From CAWDVK01 sp963805715 (GTDB taxonomy: Bacteria; Actinomycetota; Actinomycetes; Streptosporangiales; Streptosporangiaceae): 64,000 nt of DNA. Within the stretch, counting starts at the first letter, position 1, and each line of letters begins with the position of its first letter. The DNA is taken from the NCBI GenBank assembly GCA_963805715.1, contig CAWDVK010000008.1, forward strand, positions 124,001 through 188,000, read 5' to 3'. Shown in pieces: positions 1 through 8,633 of the stretch. A program made the translations under genes and the position numbers. Under the pieces are notes generated by a model. The model had not been told where the DNA came from. It searched no databases and saw only the letters and a program-made list of their open reading frames with translations.

Positions 1-769
1 CAGGTCCGGCGGCAGGTCCGCTGCCTTGCTGAGGGAGCCGTCCGGGCCGACCAGGACGGCGGTGAGGCCGGACTGGCCGTAAGCGCGGCCCAGCACATTG
101 CGGGCATCCTCCGCGGCCCGGACGTACCGGTGGTCGGCGGCCGCCGCGATCTTCTGGACCTGCGCGAGCCCGGCCGGCGCGGCGACGAGATAGAGCGGCA
201 CGCGTGCGCTGGCCGCCTGGCCGGCCAGCGCGCTGACCGCCGCCGTGCACGCGCACCGAGCAGGCACCAGGGCGAGAACCGAGCTTCCGCAGCGCGCGCA
301 GCTGGACCTGGTCGTGGCCGACGGCGATGGCGGCGGCAGGCAGCCTGCCGCTGACCGGGCTGACGGGGGTGGCGCCCGCAGCCGAGCTAGCGCTAGCACT
401 GGCGCTGGCGGAAGAGCTGGCGGAGGAACTGGACCTGGTGCCGGGCGCCGAGATCGGGAAGTCGGACCTGGGGGCAAAGACGGTCAGCAGGGTGCCGGCG
501 ATGAGGGCCACCACCAGGCAGGCGGCGAACAAGGGCAGGACGACTCCGTCGCCGCCGAGCGGGCCGTACAGCCGCAGCCGCCGCTGGCGGCGCCGCCGGG
601 CGCGCAGCTCGCGGTAGTATGCCTGCACGTCACGATCGAGTTCCCGCGCGTCATCGGGAATCTCGATGTCGACCGGCGGGAGGCCAGAGTCATCCCGTTC
701 CGGCTCGCCCCCAAGGTTCACGCGCACCTCTCCGGCAAGAGCGGACGTCCTCTCCCAGTATGAGCCCAT
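1..769 (-). CDS. Membrane-anchored thioredoxin-fold-like protein, cut by the window edge and frameshifted
   Basis: Read on the minus strand from an ATG at 769, the protein has an acidic cytoplasmic N-terminus, a basic Arg-rich stretch, one membrane helix (LPLFAACLVVALIAGTLL, about residues 75-95) and a Ser/Ala-rich linker. A redoxin-like domain follows (VQLRALRKLG, then VLALVPARCACT, then a region ending AVLVGPDGS). Near 281 the coding signal moves to another frame: the upstream part reads in the ATG frame, the downstream part (VPARCACTAAVSALAG and on to the edge) one base out. One extra base, or two missing, would explain this. The gene continues beyond position 1. The thioredoxin-like assignment rests on the CxC after a beta-strand and the general order, so it is tentative. 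The gene is divergent from carD. Confidence 0.6.
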   Translation of the reverse strand, partial: MGSYWERTSALAGEVRVNLGGEPERDDSGLPPVDIEIPDDARELDRDVQAYYRELRARRRRQRRLRLYGPLGGDGVVLPLFAACLVVALIAGTLLTVFAPRSDFPISAPGTRSSSSASSSASASASASSAAGATPVSPVSGRLPAAAIAVGHDQVQLRALRKLGSRPGACSVRVHGGGQRAGRPGGQRTRAALSRRRAGRARAGPEDRGGRRPPVRPGRGGCPQCAGPRLRPVRPHRRPGRPGRLPQQGSGPAAGP

Positions 770-1010
770 CGGCGGCCGGCTGTGACAACGCGGTCCCTGC
801 TTTGGCTGCCAGCCGCGATCGCCCCGCGCCTGATGCGGTCGGGCAGCCGGGGCCAGGCCCCGCCGCAGCGCCCGCTGCGGGCCCGGTATCGGGCCTGCCA
901 GGCCCAGCTTCCGCGATTGAGGCATTGACCTGCGTGTTTGTCGCCATCGACGGCTAATCCCCCGCTCTGAGGCGTGGTACCATAGGTTCAGCGGAAGGGG
1001 TACATGCCAC

Positions 1011-1493
1011 ATGTCTTTCAAGGTCGGCGACACCGTCGTCTACCCCCACCATGGGGCTGCTCGGATCGAGGAGATCGAGACCCGGTCGATTAAAGGCGAG
1101 GATAGGACCTACCTCGTGCTCAAGGTCGACAAGGGCGACCTGACTGTGCGTGTTCCCGCCGACAACGCCGAGCTGGTCGGTGTCCGGGATGTAGTCGGCC
1201 AGGAAGGCCTGGAGCGCGTGTTCGAGGTGCTGCGCGCTCCGTACACCGAGGAGCCGACCAACTGGTCCCGGCGCTACAAGGCCAACCTGGAGAAGCTCGC
1301 ATCGGGTGACGTCAACAAGGTGGCGGAGGTTGTCCGCGACCTGTGGCGCAGGGACCGCGAGCGCGGCCTGTCGGCTGGCGAGAAGCGCATGCTCGCCAAG
1401 GCGCGTCAGATTCTGGTGAGTGAGCTAGCGCTGGCCGAGAAGACCAACGAGGACAAGGCCGAGGCGCTGCTCGACGAGATTCTCGCCACCTGA
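1011..1493 (+). CDS. carD: CarD-family RNA polymerase-binding transcription regulator
   Basis: 160 aa, close to the 162 aa of mycobacterial CarD. The N-terminal RNAP-interacting Tudor-like domain (FKVGDTVVYPHHG, residues 3-15, to about residue 55) binds the RNAP beta subunit. The helical C-terminal domain contacts DNA at the upstream edge of the transcription bubble and carries the family's conserved Trp in the NWSRRYK segment (near residue 84). CarD stabilises open complexes, notably at rRNA promoters. The ATG follows a purine-rich ribosome site (ggaagggg) ending 10 bases upstream. A TACCAT element at 979-984 fits the actinobacterial TANNNT -10, but I see no clear -35. ispF follows after 7 bases, so co-transcription is likely. 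Confidence 0.96.
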   Translation: MSFKVGDTVVYPHHGAARIEEIETRSIKGEDRTYLVLKVDKGDLTVRVPADNAELVGVRDVVGQEGLERVFEVLRAPYTEEPTNWSRRYKANLEKLASGDVNKVAEVVRDLWRRDRERGLSAGEKRMLAKARQILVSELALAEKTNEDKAEALLDEILAT

Positions 1494-1500
1494 CCGGTCG

Positions 1501-1992
1501 GTGACGGCCAGCCTGCCGCGCGTCGGCATCGGGGCTGACGTGCATCCGTTCGGTGGCACAGCGCCGCTGTACCTGGCGGGCGTGCTCTGGCCGGGAGAGA
1601 CCGGCCTGGCTGGCCATTCTGATGGCGATGTTGCCGCTCATGCTGCCTGTGACGCGCTGCTGTCGGCAGCGGGCCTCGGTGACCTGGGCGCGCAATTCGG
1701 CACCACACGACCCGAATGGGCTGGCGCCCGGGGCACCGAACTGCTGCGCGAGACGGCCCGGCTGCTCGATCAGGCCGGGTTCGCGGTGGGAAACGTGGCG
1801 ATCCAGATCATCGGCAACCGGCCGCGGATCGCCTCGCGCCGGGACGAGGCTCAGGCGGTCCTGTCCGGGGCGCTCGGGGGGGCGGCTGTCAGCGTATCGG
1901 CCACGACCACCGACGGGCTCGGCCTCACCGGCCGGGGCGAGGGCATAGCGGCGGTGGCCACCGCTGTCATCGTCCCCCGCCCGCAGGACTGA
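1501..1992 (+). CDS. ispF: 2-C-methyl-D-erythritol 2,4-cyclodiphosphate synthase
   Basis: 163 aa from a GTG start, full length for IspF (about 155-160). It converts 4-diphosphocytidyl-methylerythritol 2-phosphate to the cyclic diphosphate in the MEP isoprenoid pathway. The metal site is visible: the GADVHPF motif gives Asp13 and His15, and GHSDGD gives His39. The C-terminal TTTDGLGLTGRGEGIAA motif is the family signature around the CMP-binding site. Its usual partner ispD, which sits between carD and ispF in mycobacteria, is missing here, so the preceding MEP step must be encoded elsewhere. It is transcribed with carD. Confidence 0.96.
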   Translation: MTASLPRVGIGADVHPFGGTAPLYLAGVLWPGETGLAGHSDGDVAAHAACDALLSAAGLGDLGAQFGTTRPEWAGARGTELLRETARLLDQAGFAVGNVAIQIIGNRPRIASRRDEAQAVLSGALGGAAVSVSATTTDGLGLTGRGEGIAAVATAVIVPRPQD

Positions 1993-2052
1993 GCAGCAGG
2001 ACTGAGCAGCAGGACCCCCGGCCGGAGACCGGGCCGGAGACCGGGCCGGGCG
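1984..2052. repeat. Two short tandem duplications at the ispF 3' end
   Basis: A 13-bp unit (caggactgagcag) occurs twice in tandem at 1984-2009, the first copy containing the ispF stop. At about 2022-2049 a 12-bp unit (gagaccgggccg) is also duplicated. They fill the space between the convergent ispF and DUF2637 genes. They look like slippage products; I see no terminator-like structure. Confidence 0.6.
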
Positions 2053-2058
2053 GCTGGC

Positions 2059-3141
2059 CTACTCCTCGCCCGGCGGAATCGGCAGGCTGCGGACCCGGCG
2101 GAAGACCGGCAGGCCCGGTTCCGGCGCCGGCTCGTCCGCCGTCGGTGCCGGGCTGAGCGCGCCGACGGATTCGCTCTCGTCCTCGGCGGTATCGCCGTCA
2201 TCGCCGGCATCCCCGTCCTCGGCGGAATCGCGCCGCTGCTCAGCTGAGGTCCACGGCCGTGGCAGGGTCACTGCCGGGCTGGTCTCGTCGCTGCTTGGGT
2301 CGTCCAGGGCGGGCTCGGCGTCCACGGCCAGGTCCGTGCCGCCGTCGTGCTGACGGCCGGAGGGCGCATCGGCCGCGTCGGCGCCCGGTTCCCGGCTGCC
2401 CGGCCCCGCCGCTTCCAGCGCCGTCCGGGCCGCCGGGACCTCCCGGACCCCTGGGACCCCCGTGCCGCCGGCCTGCGCTGGCCCGTCCGGCGTGCCCTCG
2501 GGGCCGGCTAGCTGCCTGGCTGGTGCCTCACCGGGGGCCGCCGGGAGTGCCGGGACGCCCGCCTGCGCCGCCGGCTGCCGGTCCGGGGACGCCTCCCAGC
2601 GCGTTCCTGACTCGCCCCCGGCCACTGCGCCCGGCTGGCCTGCTGGCCCGTTCCGCCTCGCGGCGCGGCCGCGGCCAGCTGACATCAGCCACCTCATCCT
2701 GGCCTGGCGCAGCATCGCGATCAGCAGCCCGAAGGCGATGAGCACCAGCGCCCACGGCAGGACAGCGAACACCGCCGCGGCCGGCCGGGCCGGCAGCCTG
2801 GCGGCCGTCGCGTGCAGCGCATCCGCGAGGGCCGCGGCGGCCAGCAGAACCAGCAGGGAGAGCCACGCGAATACCCGGCTGACCAGGCCCGCCCCGCGCA
2901 TCGACAGGACAGCCGCGCAGGCCACCACGAGCATGGCATCAATGATCAGCGGGTAGACCCGGGCCAGCGAGCGGGACACTCCGGTCTGCAGTGCCAGCGC
3001 GTGAATGCCGGGGTAGGAGAGCACGAATGCGGCGGCGGCGAGCGCGAGCACACCGATGATCACGGCGATCAGCGCCGTCATCCGGAGGCTGCGCGGGCCC
3101 TCGCCGCCGCGAGCGTTCTGAGCGGGGAAGTGGTCGCTCAT
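2059..3141 (-). CDS. DUF2637-type multi-pass membrane protein with long disordered tail
   Basis: About 360 aa from the ATG at 3141, which is chosen over an upstream in-frame ATG at 3228 because gggaagga lies 13 bases before it and the longer version would overlap the next gene. Four membrane segments occupy roughly residues 22-150. The loop between the first two (ALALQTGVSRSLARVYPLII) matches DUF2637 proteins, small actinobacterial membrane proteins often found with plasmid-transfer or sporulation genes; their biochemical role is unknown. The remaining 200 residues are Pro/Gly/Ala-rich and increasingly acidic, then end in a basic patch. It lies between ispF and cysS, on the opposite strand to the core genes, so it looks like an insertion into the conserved cluster. 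Confidence 0.72.
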   Translation of the reverse strand: MSDHFPAQNARGGEGPRSLRMTALIAVIIGVLALAAAAFVLSYPGIHALALQTGVSRSLARVYPLIIDAMLVVACAAVLSMRGAGLVSRVFAWLSLLVLLAAAALADALHATAARLPARPAAAVFAVLPWALVLIAFGLLIAMLRQARMRWLMSAGRGRAARRNGPAGQPGAVAGGESGTRWEASPDRQPAAQAGVPALPAAPGEAPARQLAGPEGTPDGPAQAGGTGVPGVREVPAARTALEAAGPGSREPGADAADAPSGRQHDGGTDLAVDAEPALDDPSSDETSPAVTLPRPWTSAEQRRDSAEDGDAGDDGDTAEDESESVGALSPAPTADEPAPEPGLPVFRRVRSLPIPPGEE

Positions 3142-3340
3142 CGGGGCACTTCGGTCCTTCCCGGCGCACTGCCGGCCCGGGCGCGGTCCGCCTATAGTCG
3201 GAAGAGGAGTGACGCCTCGGACCGGCATCCGCCGGTGGCCGCCGTCCCGGACGATCGGCGACGGTCACCACAGCGTGCGAACACGGCTGGCCAGGCTTCC
3301 CCGCGCCCTACCTCGCGATCACGGCGTCAAGGGAGACGAT

Positions 3341-4531
3341 ATGCCGTACTACCGGGTGACAGGAGACATTCCGCGAAAGCGGCACATCCGCTTCCGCGGA
3401 CCTGATGGCGGTTTGTACGCCGAGGAGCTGATGGGCGAGGAGGGCTTTTCCGCTGACTCCTCGCTGCTCTATCACGTGCATCCGCCGACGGCGATCGTCA
3501 AGAGCGAGGGCCTGCCCGATACCGCGGCCGAGCCCGGCGTCACGCCGAACCATCCGCTGCTGCCGCGGCATTTCCGCACTCAGGAGCTGCCGCCGGGCGG
3601 CGACCTCGTGCTCGGGCGGCTGCTGCTGCTGGCCAATGACGATGTCCGGATCTCTTTCGCGGCCGCCGATGCCCCGTCCGGGCTCTACCGCAACTCCACC
3701 GGGGACGAGGCCGTCTACCTGCGCAGCGGCTCGGCCACGTTCGAGTCGGTGTACGGCTCGATCGAGGCCGGCCCCGGTGATTACGTCATCGTTCCGCGCG
3801 GCACCATCCACCGCTGGCTGCCCGCGCCGGGAGGGCCGCTGCACGCGCTGGTGATCGAGGCGCGCGGGCACATCCGGCCGCCGCGGCGCTACCTCTCGGA
3901 ATTCGGCCAGTTCCTCGAGCACGCGCCGTACTGCGAGCGCGACTTGCGCGGACCGGCCGGGCCGCTGATCGCCGACGGCGAGGACGTGCCGGTGATTGTC
4001 CGTAACCGCGGCGGCCTGACCAGGCTGACCTACGCCTTCCATCCCTTTGACGTGGTCGGCTGGGACGGCTTCCTCTATCCCTACGCCTTCAATATCGCGG
4101 ACTTCGAGCCGGTGGTGAAGCGCACGCACGCGCCGCCGCCGGTGCACCAGACCTTCGAGGGCCCGAATTTCGTGATCTGCTCGTTCTGCCCGCGGCCGCT
4201 GGATTTCGATCCCGAGGCCGTCCCGATCCCGTACAACCACCACAACGTCGACTCCGACGAGATGATGTACTACGTCGGCGGGGACTATTCGGCCCGCCAG
4301 GGCTCCGGCGTCGGCATCGGGTCCATCACGCTGCACCCTTCTGGCTTCACCCACGGCCCGCAGCCGGGCGCCGTCGAGGCGGTCATCCGCGGGCTGGAGC
4401 AGGGACGCTCGACGACCGACGAGACCGCTGTCATGATCGACACCTTCCGGCCGCTGCTGCTGGCCCCGGCCGGCCAGCAGGCAGAGGATCCCGAGTACGC
4501 GTGGAGCTGGGCGAAGGCCGTCCGGGGCTAG
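3341..4531 (+). CDS. Homogentisate 1,2-dioxygenase-family cupin
   Basis: 396 aa from the ATG at 3341 (gggaga ribosome site 8 bases upstream); the open frame extends to 3209 but has no better start. The fold is a double cupin. The C-terminal half holds the iron site: NHHNVDSDE supplies His300 or 301 and Glu307, and HPSGFTHGPQPG supplies His338. These match the His-Glu-His ligands of homogentisate dioxygenases, which open the ring of homogentisate in tyrosine degradation. The protein is shorter than the animal and proteobacterial enzymes (about 440 aa) and belongs to the actinobacterial branch. No maleylacetoacetate isomerase or fumarylacetoacetase is adjacent, so the true substrate is inferred. 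Confidence 0.85.
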   Translation: MPYYRVTGDIPRKRHIRFRGPDGGLYAEELMGEEGFSADSSLLYHVHPPTAIVKSEGLPDTAAEPGVTPNHPLLPRHFRTQELPPGGDLVLGRLLLLANDDVRISFAAADAPSGLYRNSTGDEAVYLRSGSATFESVYGSIEAGPGDYVIVPRGTIHRWLPAPGGPLHALVIEARGHIRPPRRYLSEFGQFLEHAPYCERDLRGPAGPLIADGEDVPVIVRNRGGLTRLTYAFHPFDVVGWDGFLYPYAFNIADFEPVVKRTHAPPPVHQTFEGPNFVICSFCPRPLDFDPEAVPIPYNHHNVDSDEMMYYVGGDYSARQGSGVGIGSITLHPSGFTHGPQPGAVEAVIRGLEQGRSTTDETAVMIDTFRPLLLAPAGQQAEDPEYAWSWAKAVRG

Positions 4532-4597
4532 CCGCGGCAGGCGCCGGCCGGCAGTACGCGCGGCGAGCCAGTGGCAGCATCCCGTAACCTTGGCCGC

Positions 4598-5989
4598 GTG
4601 ACACTGCGCCTTCATGACACTGCCGCTCGCTCGGTGCGCGAGTTCCGCCCGCTCGTGCCGGGCAGGGTCTCGCTCTACCTGTGCGGCGCTACCGTGCAGG
4701 CGCCGCCGCACATCGGGCATATCCGATCCGGGGTCAATTTCGACATCCTGGTGCGGTGGCTGCGCGCCAGCGGCTACGACGTCACGTTCTGCCGGAACGT
4801 TACCGACATCGACGACAAGATCCTGCAGGTAGCCGCGGCCGGGGGCGTGCCCTGGTGGGCCGTCGCCGAGCGGAACCAGCGCGCGTTCACCCGCGCCTAC
4901 GCGGCGCTCGGCTGCCTCGCCCCGGATGTCGAGCCGCGAGCCACCGGCCATGTGCCCGAGATGATCGTCCTGATGCGCCGCCTGATCGAGTCCGGCCATG
5001 CCTACGCCGCGGGCGGCGACGTGTACTTCGACGTGACCACGTTCCCGGAGTACGGGGCGCTGTCCGGCCAGCGGCCCGAGCACATGCGGGCCGCCGAGGA
5101 CAGCGAGAGCAGCGCGAAGCGCGACCCGCGTGACTTCGCGCTCTGGAAGAGCGCGAAGCCCGGCGAGCCAGCCTGGGAGACACCGTGGGGACCTGGTCGC
5201 CCCGGCTGGCACCTGGAGTGCTCGGCCATGTCGACCAAGTACCTCGGCGACACGTTCGACATTCACGGTGGCGGGCTCGACCTGCTCTTCCCGCATCACG
5301 AGAACGAGCTTGCCCAGTCGCACGCCGTCGGCGACGGCTTCGCCCGGTACTGGGTGCACAACGGCCTGGTGCGCGTGGACGGCGAGAAGATGAGCAAGTC
5401 GCTGGGGAACTCGCTGCTGGTCGATGCCATGATCACCCGCGTGCGCCCGGCGGAGCTGCGGTACTACCTCGGCCAGGCGCACTACCGGTCGGAGATCGAC
5501 TATTCGCCGGAGGCACTGCACGAGGCGGCGGCCGCCTACCGCAGGATCGAGGGCTTCGTCATCCGCGGCACCGAGGCGGCCGGGGCAGAAACGGCCTCCG
5601 GCGGCATTCCCGCGCCATTCGCCGCGGCCATGGATGACGACCTGGGAGTGCCGCAGGCCATCGCGATCGTGCACGAGGCCGTCCGCGAGGGCAACAGCGC
5701 CATGGCCGCCGGCGATCTGGCGGGCACGGCTAAGCAAGTCGGCGCGGTTCGCGCGATGCTCGGCGCGCTCGGCCTTGACCCGCAGGACGGCTCAGCCTCC
5801 GCTAGCCAGCAGGCCGGTGACCTGTATCCGGTCGTGGATGCGCTGGTCAGCGTGGCCATCGAGCAGCGCGAGGCGGCCCGGGCCCGCAAGGACTACGCGA
5901 CTGCTGATGCGATCAGGGACCGGCTGGATGCGGCTGGCGTGCTGGTGGAGGACACCGCCCGCGGCCCGCGCTGGGAACTGAAGCGGTGA
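4598..5989 (+). CDS. cysS: Cysteinyl-tRNA synthetase
   Basis: Class I aminoacyl-tRNA synthetase charging tRNA-Cys. The start is placed at the GTG at 4598 because family members begin TLRLHDT; an upstream GTG at 4571 would add nine residues. The HIGH motif (PPHIGHIRSG) follows the zinc-site Cys in LYLCGATV. Further zinc ligands lie in HLECSAM and HHENE, and the KMSKS loop is intact (KMSKSLGNS). The 463 aa match the usual length. CysS is the third recognisable gene of the carD-ispF-cysS-rlmB order and overlaps rlmB by 4 bp, so the two are translationally coupled. Confidence 0.96.
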   Translation: MTLRLHDTAARSVREFRPLVPGRVSLYLCGATVQAPPHIGHIRSGVNFDILVRWLRASGYDVTFCRNVTDIDDKILQVAAAGGVPWWAVAERNQRAFTRAYAALGCLAPDVEPRATGHVPEMIVLMRRLIESGHAYAAGGDVYFDVTTFPEYGALSGQRPEHMRAAEDSESSAKRDPRDFALWKSAKPGEPAWETPWGPGRPGWHLECSAMSTKYLGDTFDIHGGGLDLLFPHHENELAQSHAVGDGFARYWVHNGLVRVDGEKMSKSLGNSLLVDAMITRVRPAELRYYLGQAHYRSEIDYSPEALHEAAAAYRRIEGFVIRGTEAAGAETASGGIPAPFAAAMDDDLGVPQAIAIVHEAVREGNSAMAAGDLAGTAKQVGAVRAMLGALGLDPQDGSASASQQAGDLYPVVDALVSVAIEQREAARARKDYATADAIRDRLDAAGVLVEDTARGPRWELKR

Positions 5990-7080
5990 CCCGGCGGGCA
6001 TCCGGCCAGTCCCGGCCCGGGCCTGGCGGCCGGACCAAGTCGGGGAAACCGCGCCCGGGCACCGGCGGCTACGGCAAGCGCAAGCTGGAGGGCAAGGGCC
6101 CGACCCCGCCCGCCGAGCAGCGGACGGGGCATCCGGCCCAGCTCCGGGCCGCCGCGGCGGCCCGGAGCGGCGCTCCGGCCCAGGGCCGGGGCAGGCCGCG
6201 CGCGCAGGCCGGCGATCCGCTCGCCACGGGCACCGGCTCCGGGGGCCGGGCCAGGAGCCCGGCGGCCGACGGCCGGGGCACGGCCAGCCTGCGGGCCGGC
6301 GGCCGCCCGCCCGGCGGGCAGCCCCGCGGGGCCGGCAGCTCGGCTGAGGTGGTGGCCGGGCGCAATGCCGTGCTCGAATCCCTGCGGGCCGCGGTTCCGG
6401 CGGCGGCCCTGTACGTCGGGCCGAGGCTGGACGCTGACGAGCGGATCGGCCAGGCCGTCATGCTGGCCGCCGACGCCGGCGTTCCGGTGATCGAGGCCGG
6501 CCGCGCCGAGCTGGACCGGCTGACGGGCGGGGCGATTCACCAGGGGCTGGCGCTGCGCGTCCGGCCCTACGCCTATGCCGACCCTGCGGACCTGCTCGAC
6601 CGGGCCGCGGATGCCGCGGCCATGCCCCTGATCGTGGCGCTGGACGGGGTCACTGACCCGCGGAACCTGGGTGCCATCGCGCGCTCGGTGGCGGCGTTCG
6701 GCGGCCATGGCATCCTGGTGCCGGCCAGGCGGGCGGCCGGGGTCACCGCGGGAGCGTGGAAGGCCTCGGCGGGCGCCCTGGCCCGGGTGCCGGTGGCCCG
6801 GGCGTCCAACCTGGCCCGGGCCCTGGCGGCCTACCAGGAAGCCGGGCTGTTCGTCGTCGGGCTCGATGCGGGCGGCGCCGAGGACATCGGTCAGCTGGAG
6901 CTGGCGGATGCCCCGCTCGTGCTGGTCGTCGGCTCCGAGGGCAAGGGCCTCTCCCGGCTCATCGCGCAGAACTGCGACGCCCTGGCGCGCGTTCCGATCG
7001 CCAGCACGACCGAGTCGCTCAACGCCGGGATCGCCGGCAGCATCGCCCTGTACGCGGTCTCCCGGCAGCGCGCTGGCTGA
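5986..7080 (+). CDS. rlmB: SpoU/TrmH-family 23S rRNA 2'-O-ribose methyltransferase (RlmB type)
   Basis: 364 aa from a GTG that overlaps the cysS stop. Residues 1-115 are a basic, Gly/Arg/Pro-rich disordered extension, typical of actinobacterial homologues. A substrate-binding domain follows, beginning VVAGRNAVLESL. The SPOUT catalytic domain carries all three motifs: NLGAIARSVAAFG, LVVGSEGKGLSRL, and VPIASTTESLNAGIAGSIAL (trefoil knot, S-adenosylmethionine binding). The expected target is G2251 of 23S rRNA (E. coli numbering), by family only. Confidence 0.93.
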   Translation: MTRRASGQSRPGPGGRTKSGKPRPGTGGYGKRKLEGKGPTPPAEQRTGHPAQLRAAAAARSGAPAQGRGRPRAQAGDPLATGTGSGGRARSPAADGRGTASLRAGGRPPGGQPRGAGSSAEVVAGRNAVLESLRAAVPAAALYVGPRLDADERIGQAVMLAADAGVPVIEAGRAELDRLTGGAIHQGLALRVRPYAYADPADLLDRAADAAAMPLIVALDGVTDPRNLGAIARSVAAFGGHGILVPARRAAGVTAGAWKASAGALARVPVARASNLARALAAYQEAGLFVVGLDAGGAEDIGQLELADAPLVLVVGSEGKGLSRLIAQNCDALARVPIASTTESLNAGIAGSIALYAVSRQRAG

Positions 7081-7281
7081 TGCCGCCTGGCGGGCCGCCG
7101 CCGCGGTCGGGCCCGCCGCTGTCGTGCCGCCGCCGCCGTGCCTTCTGTCGCCGTGCCTGCTGCCTGCGTGAGGTCTGCCTCCGCGACGCCTGACTCCTGC
7201 CGTGCTTCCGGCTGCTTTCCGCTGCCCGGCATGTCTGCGTGCACGGCGTCTATGGTGGAGCTGGGGAAGGTGGTTAACGGG

Positions 7282-8579
7282 ATGAATGCTGGCGGACCGT
7301 CTCCCGCGGTCAGTCCGGCTGACGGAACGGGCGAATCAGGCCGTGCCGGCGGTCAGGCCGGCCCGGGCCGCCCTGACGCCGCGCGCGCGAGGCTGGCGCT
7401 CACGCTGCGCGAACGCGGCCCGCTGAGCCGGGCCGTACTGGCGGCGTTCGGCTCCGTGCCGCGGCACCTCTTCGTTACCGAGGTCGCCGCGGAGGCTGCC
7501 TACCAGGACGAGGCCTTCGTCATCAAGCTCGGCCCGGACGGGATCCCGGTCAGCTCGTCATCTCAGCCAATGATGATGGCGATCATGCTGGAGCAGCTGG
7601 GGCTCGAGCCAGGCCACCGGGTGCTGGAGGTCGGCACCGGCAGCGGCTACAACGCCGCGGTGATGGCGCACGTGACCGGTACGGCCGGCTCGGTCGTCAC
7701 GGTTGATATCGACAGCGAGCTGGTGCACCGGGCACGGGCGAGCCTGGCTGCCGCCGGGTACGGCCGGGTCATCGTCAGGCGCGGCGACGGCGGATACGGC
7801 GAGCCCGACTATGCCCCGTACGACCGCATCATCGTGACCGCAGGCGCCTGGGACGTCGCCCCGGCCTGGCTGGACCAGCTGGCACCCGGCGGCCGCCTGG
7901 TGCTGCCGCTATCGGTCCGCGGCATCCAGCTGTCCGTGGCGCTGGAGTGCCGGGCCGGGCAGTGGATGGCTGCCTCCGCCAGCAGATGCAGCTTCGTCCT
8001 GATGGCGGGCGCGTTCGCCGGTCCGGAGACGATCATGCCGCTGCGGCCGGCCTCTTCGCTCAGGTCGAGGATGGCCGGCGGCTCGACACCAGCGCCCTGT
8101 CCGCCGCGCTCGCCGGCGCCGCCGCTGGCGCGCTGGCTGAGGTACCCCCGGCCCGGCCGGCCCAGCTCGGCGATCTCGACCTGTGGCTGGCCCTGACCGA
8201 ACCCGGCCTGGTCCGGGTCCTGCTGCGGGCCGCGGCAGGACCGCCCGCGGTCCTGCCGTTCGGCGGCCTGGTGTGCTGTCCCAGTCCGGCGGCACCATTC
8301 GCGATCGCCGGGCTGGCGCTGGCCGAGCCTGGCCCGCCCGGCCAGGCCGAGCGCGGCGCGCCGGCCAGGGTCCTGATGCGCGGTTACGGCCCGGGCGGCC
8401 TGGCGCTAGCGGCTCACCTGGCCGCTCAGGCACGGCGATGGCATGACATCGGGCGGCCGGGGGCCGCCGACCTGACCCTGGCCGTGTGCCCGGCTGGCTC
8501 CGCCCTGCCTCCCGGCACCGGCCTGATGGTCCTCACCAGGCCGAACGTCCGGGTCGCGGCCGGCTGGCCAGCCAGCTAG
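7282..8579 (+). CDS. Protein-L-isoaspartate O-methyltransferase-like protein, frameshifted
   Basis: From the ATG at 7282 the first 250 residues form a PCMT-type methyltransferase. LRERGPLSRAVLAAFGSVPRHLF is the N-terminal element, the SSSSQP loop is the substrate-binding segment, and VLEVGTGSGYNAA is the S-adenosylmethionine motif I. Around 8045 this frame turns into Arg/Pro-rich nonsense while the frame starting GLFAQVEDGRRLD continues as a coherent C-terminal domain to a stop at 8579. The switch needs one deleted base, or two inserted. The C-terminal extension is seen in actinobacterial PCMT-like enzymes of about 400 aa. It repairs isoaspartyl damage, or acts as a modification methyltransferase. 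As given, translation would end at 8196 with a scrambled tail. Confidence 0.78.
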
Positions 8580-8633
8580 GCGGCAGCGGCGGCCAGCGGC
8601 CTGGCTGCGGACGGGCAGCCGCGCGGCAGCGGA

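Noticed and set aside
3308..5737. 809-codon open frame antisense to the cupin and cysS genes
   Set aside because: Same artefact; it covers two unmistakable plus-strand genes and shows no domain.
8025..8070. Programmed ribosomal frameshifting in the PCMT-like gene
   Set aside because: No slippery heptamer or following structure is evident, and similar breaks occur in unrelated genes nearby.
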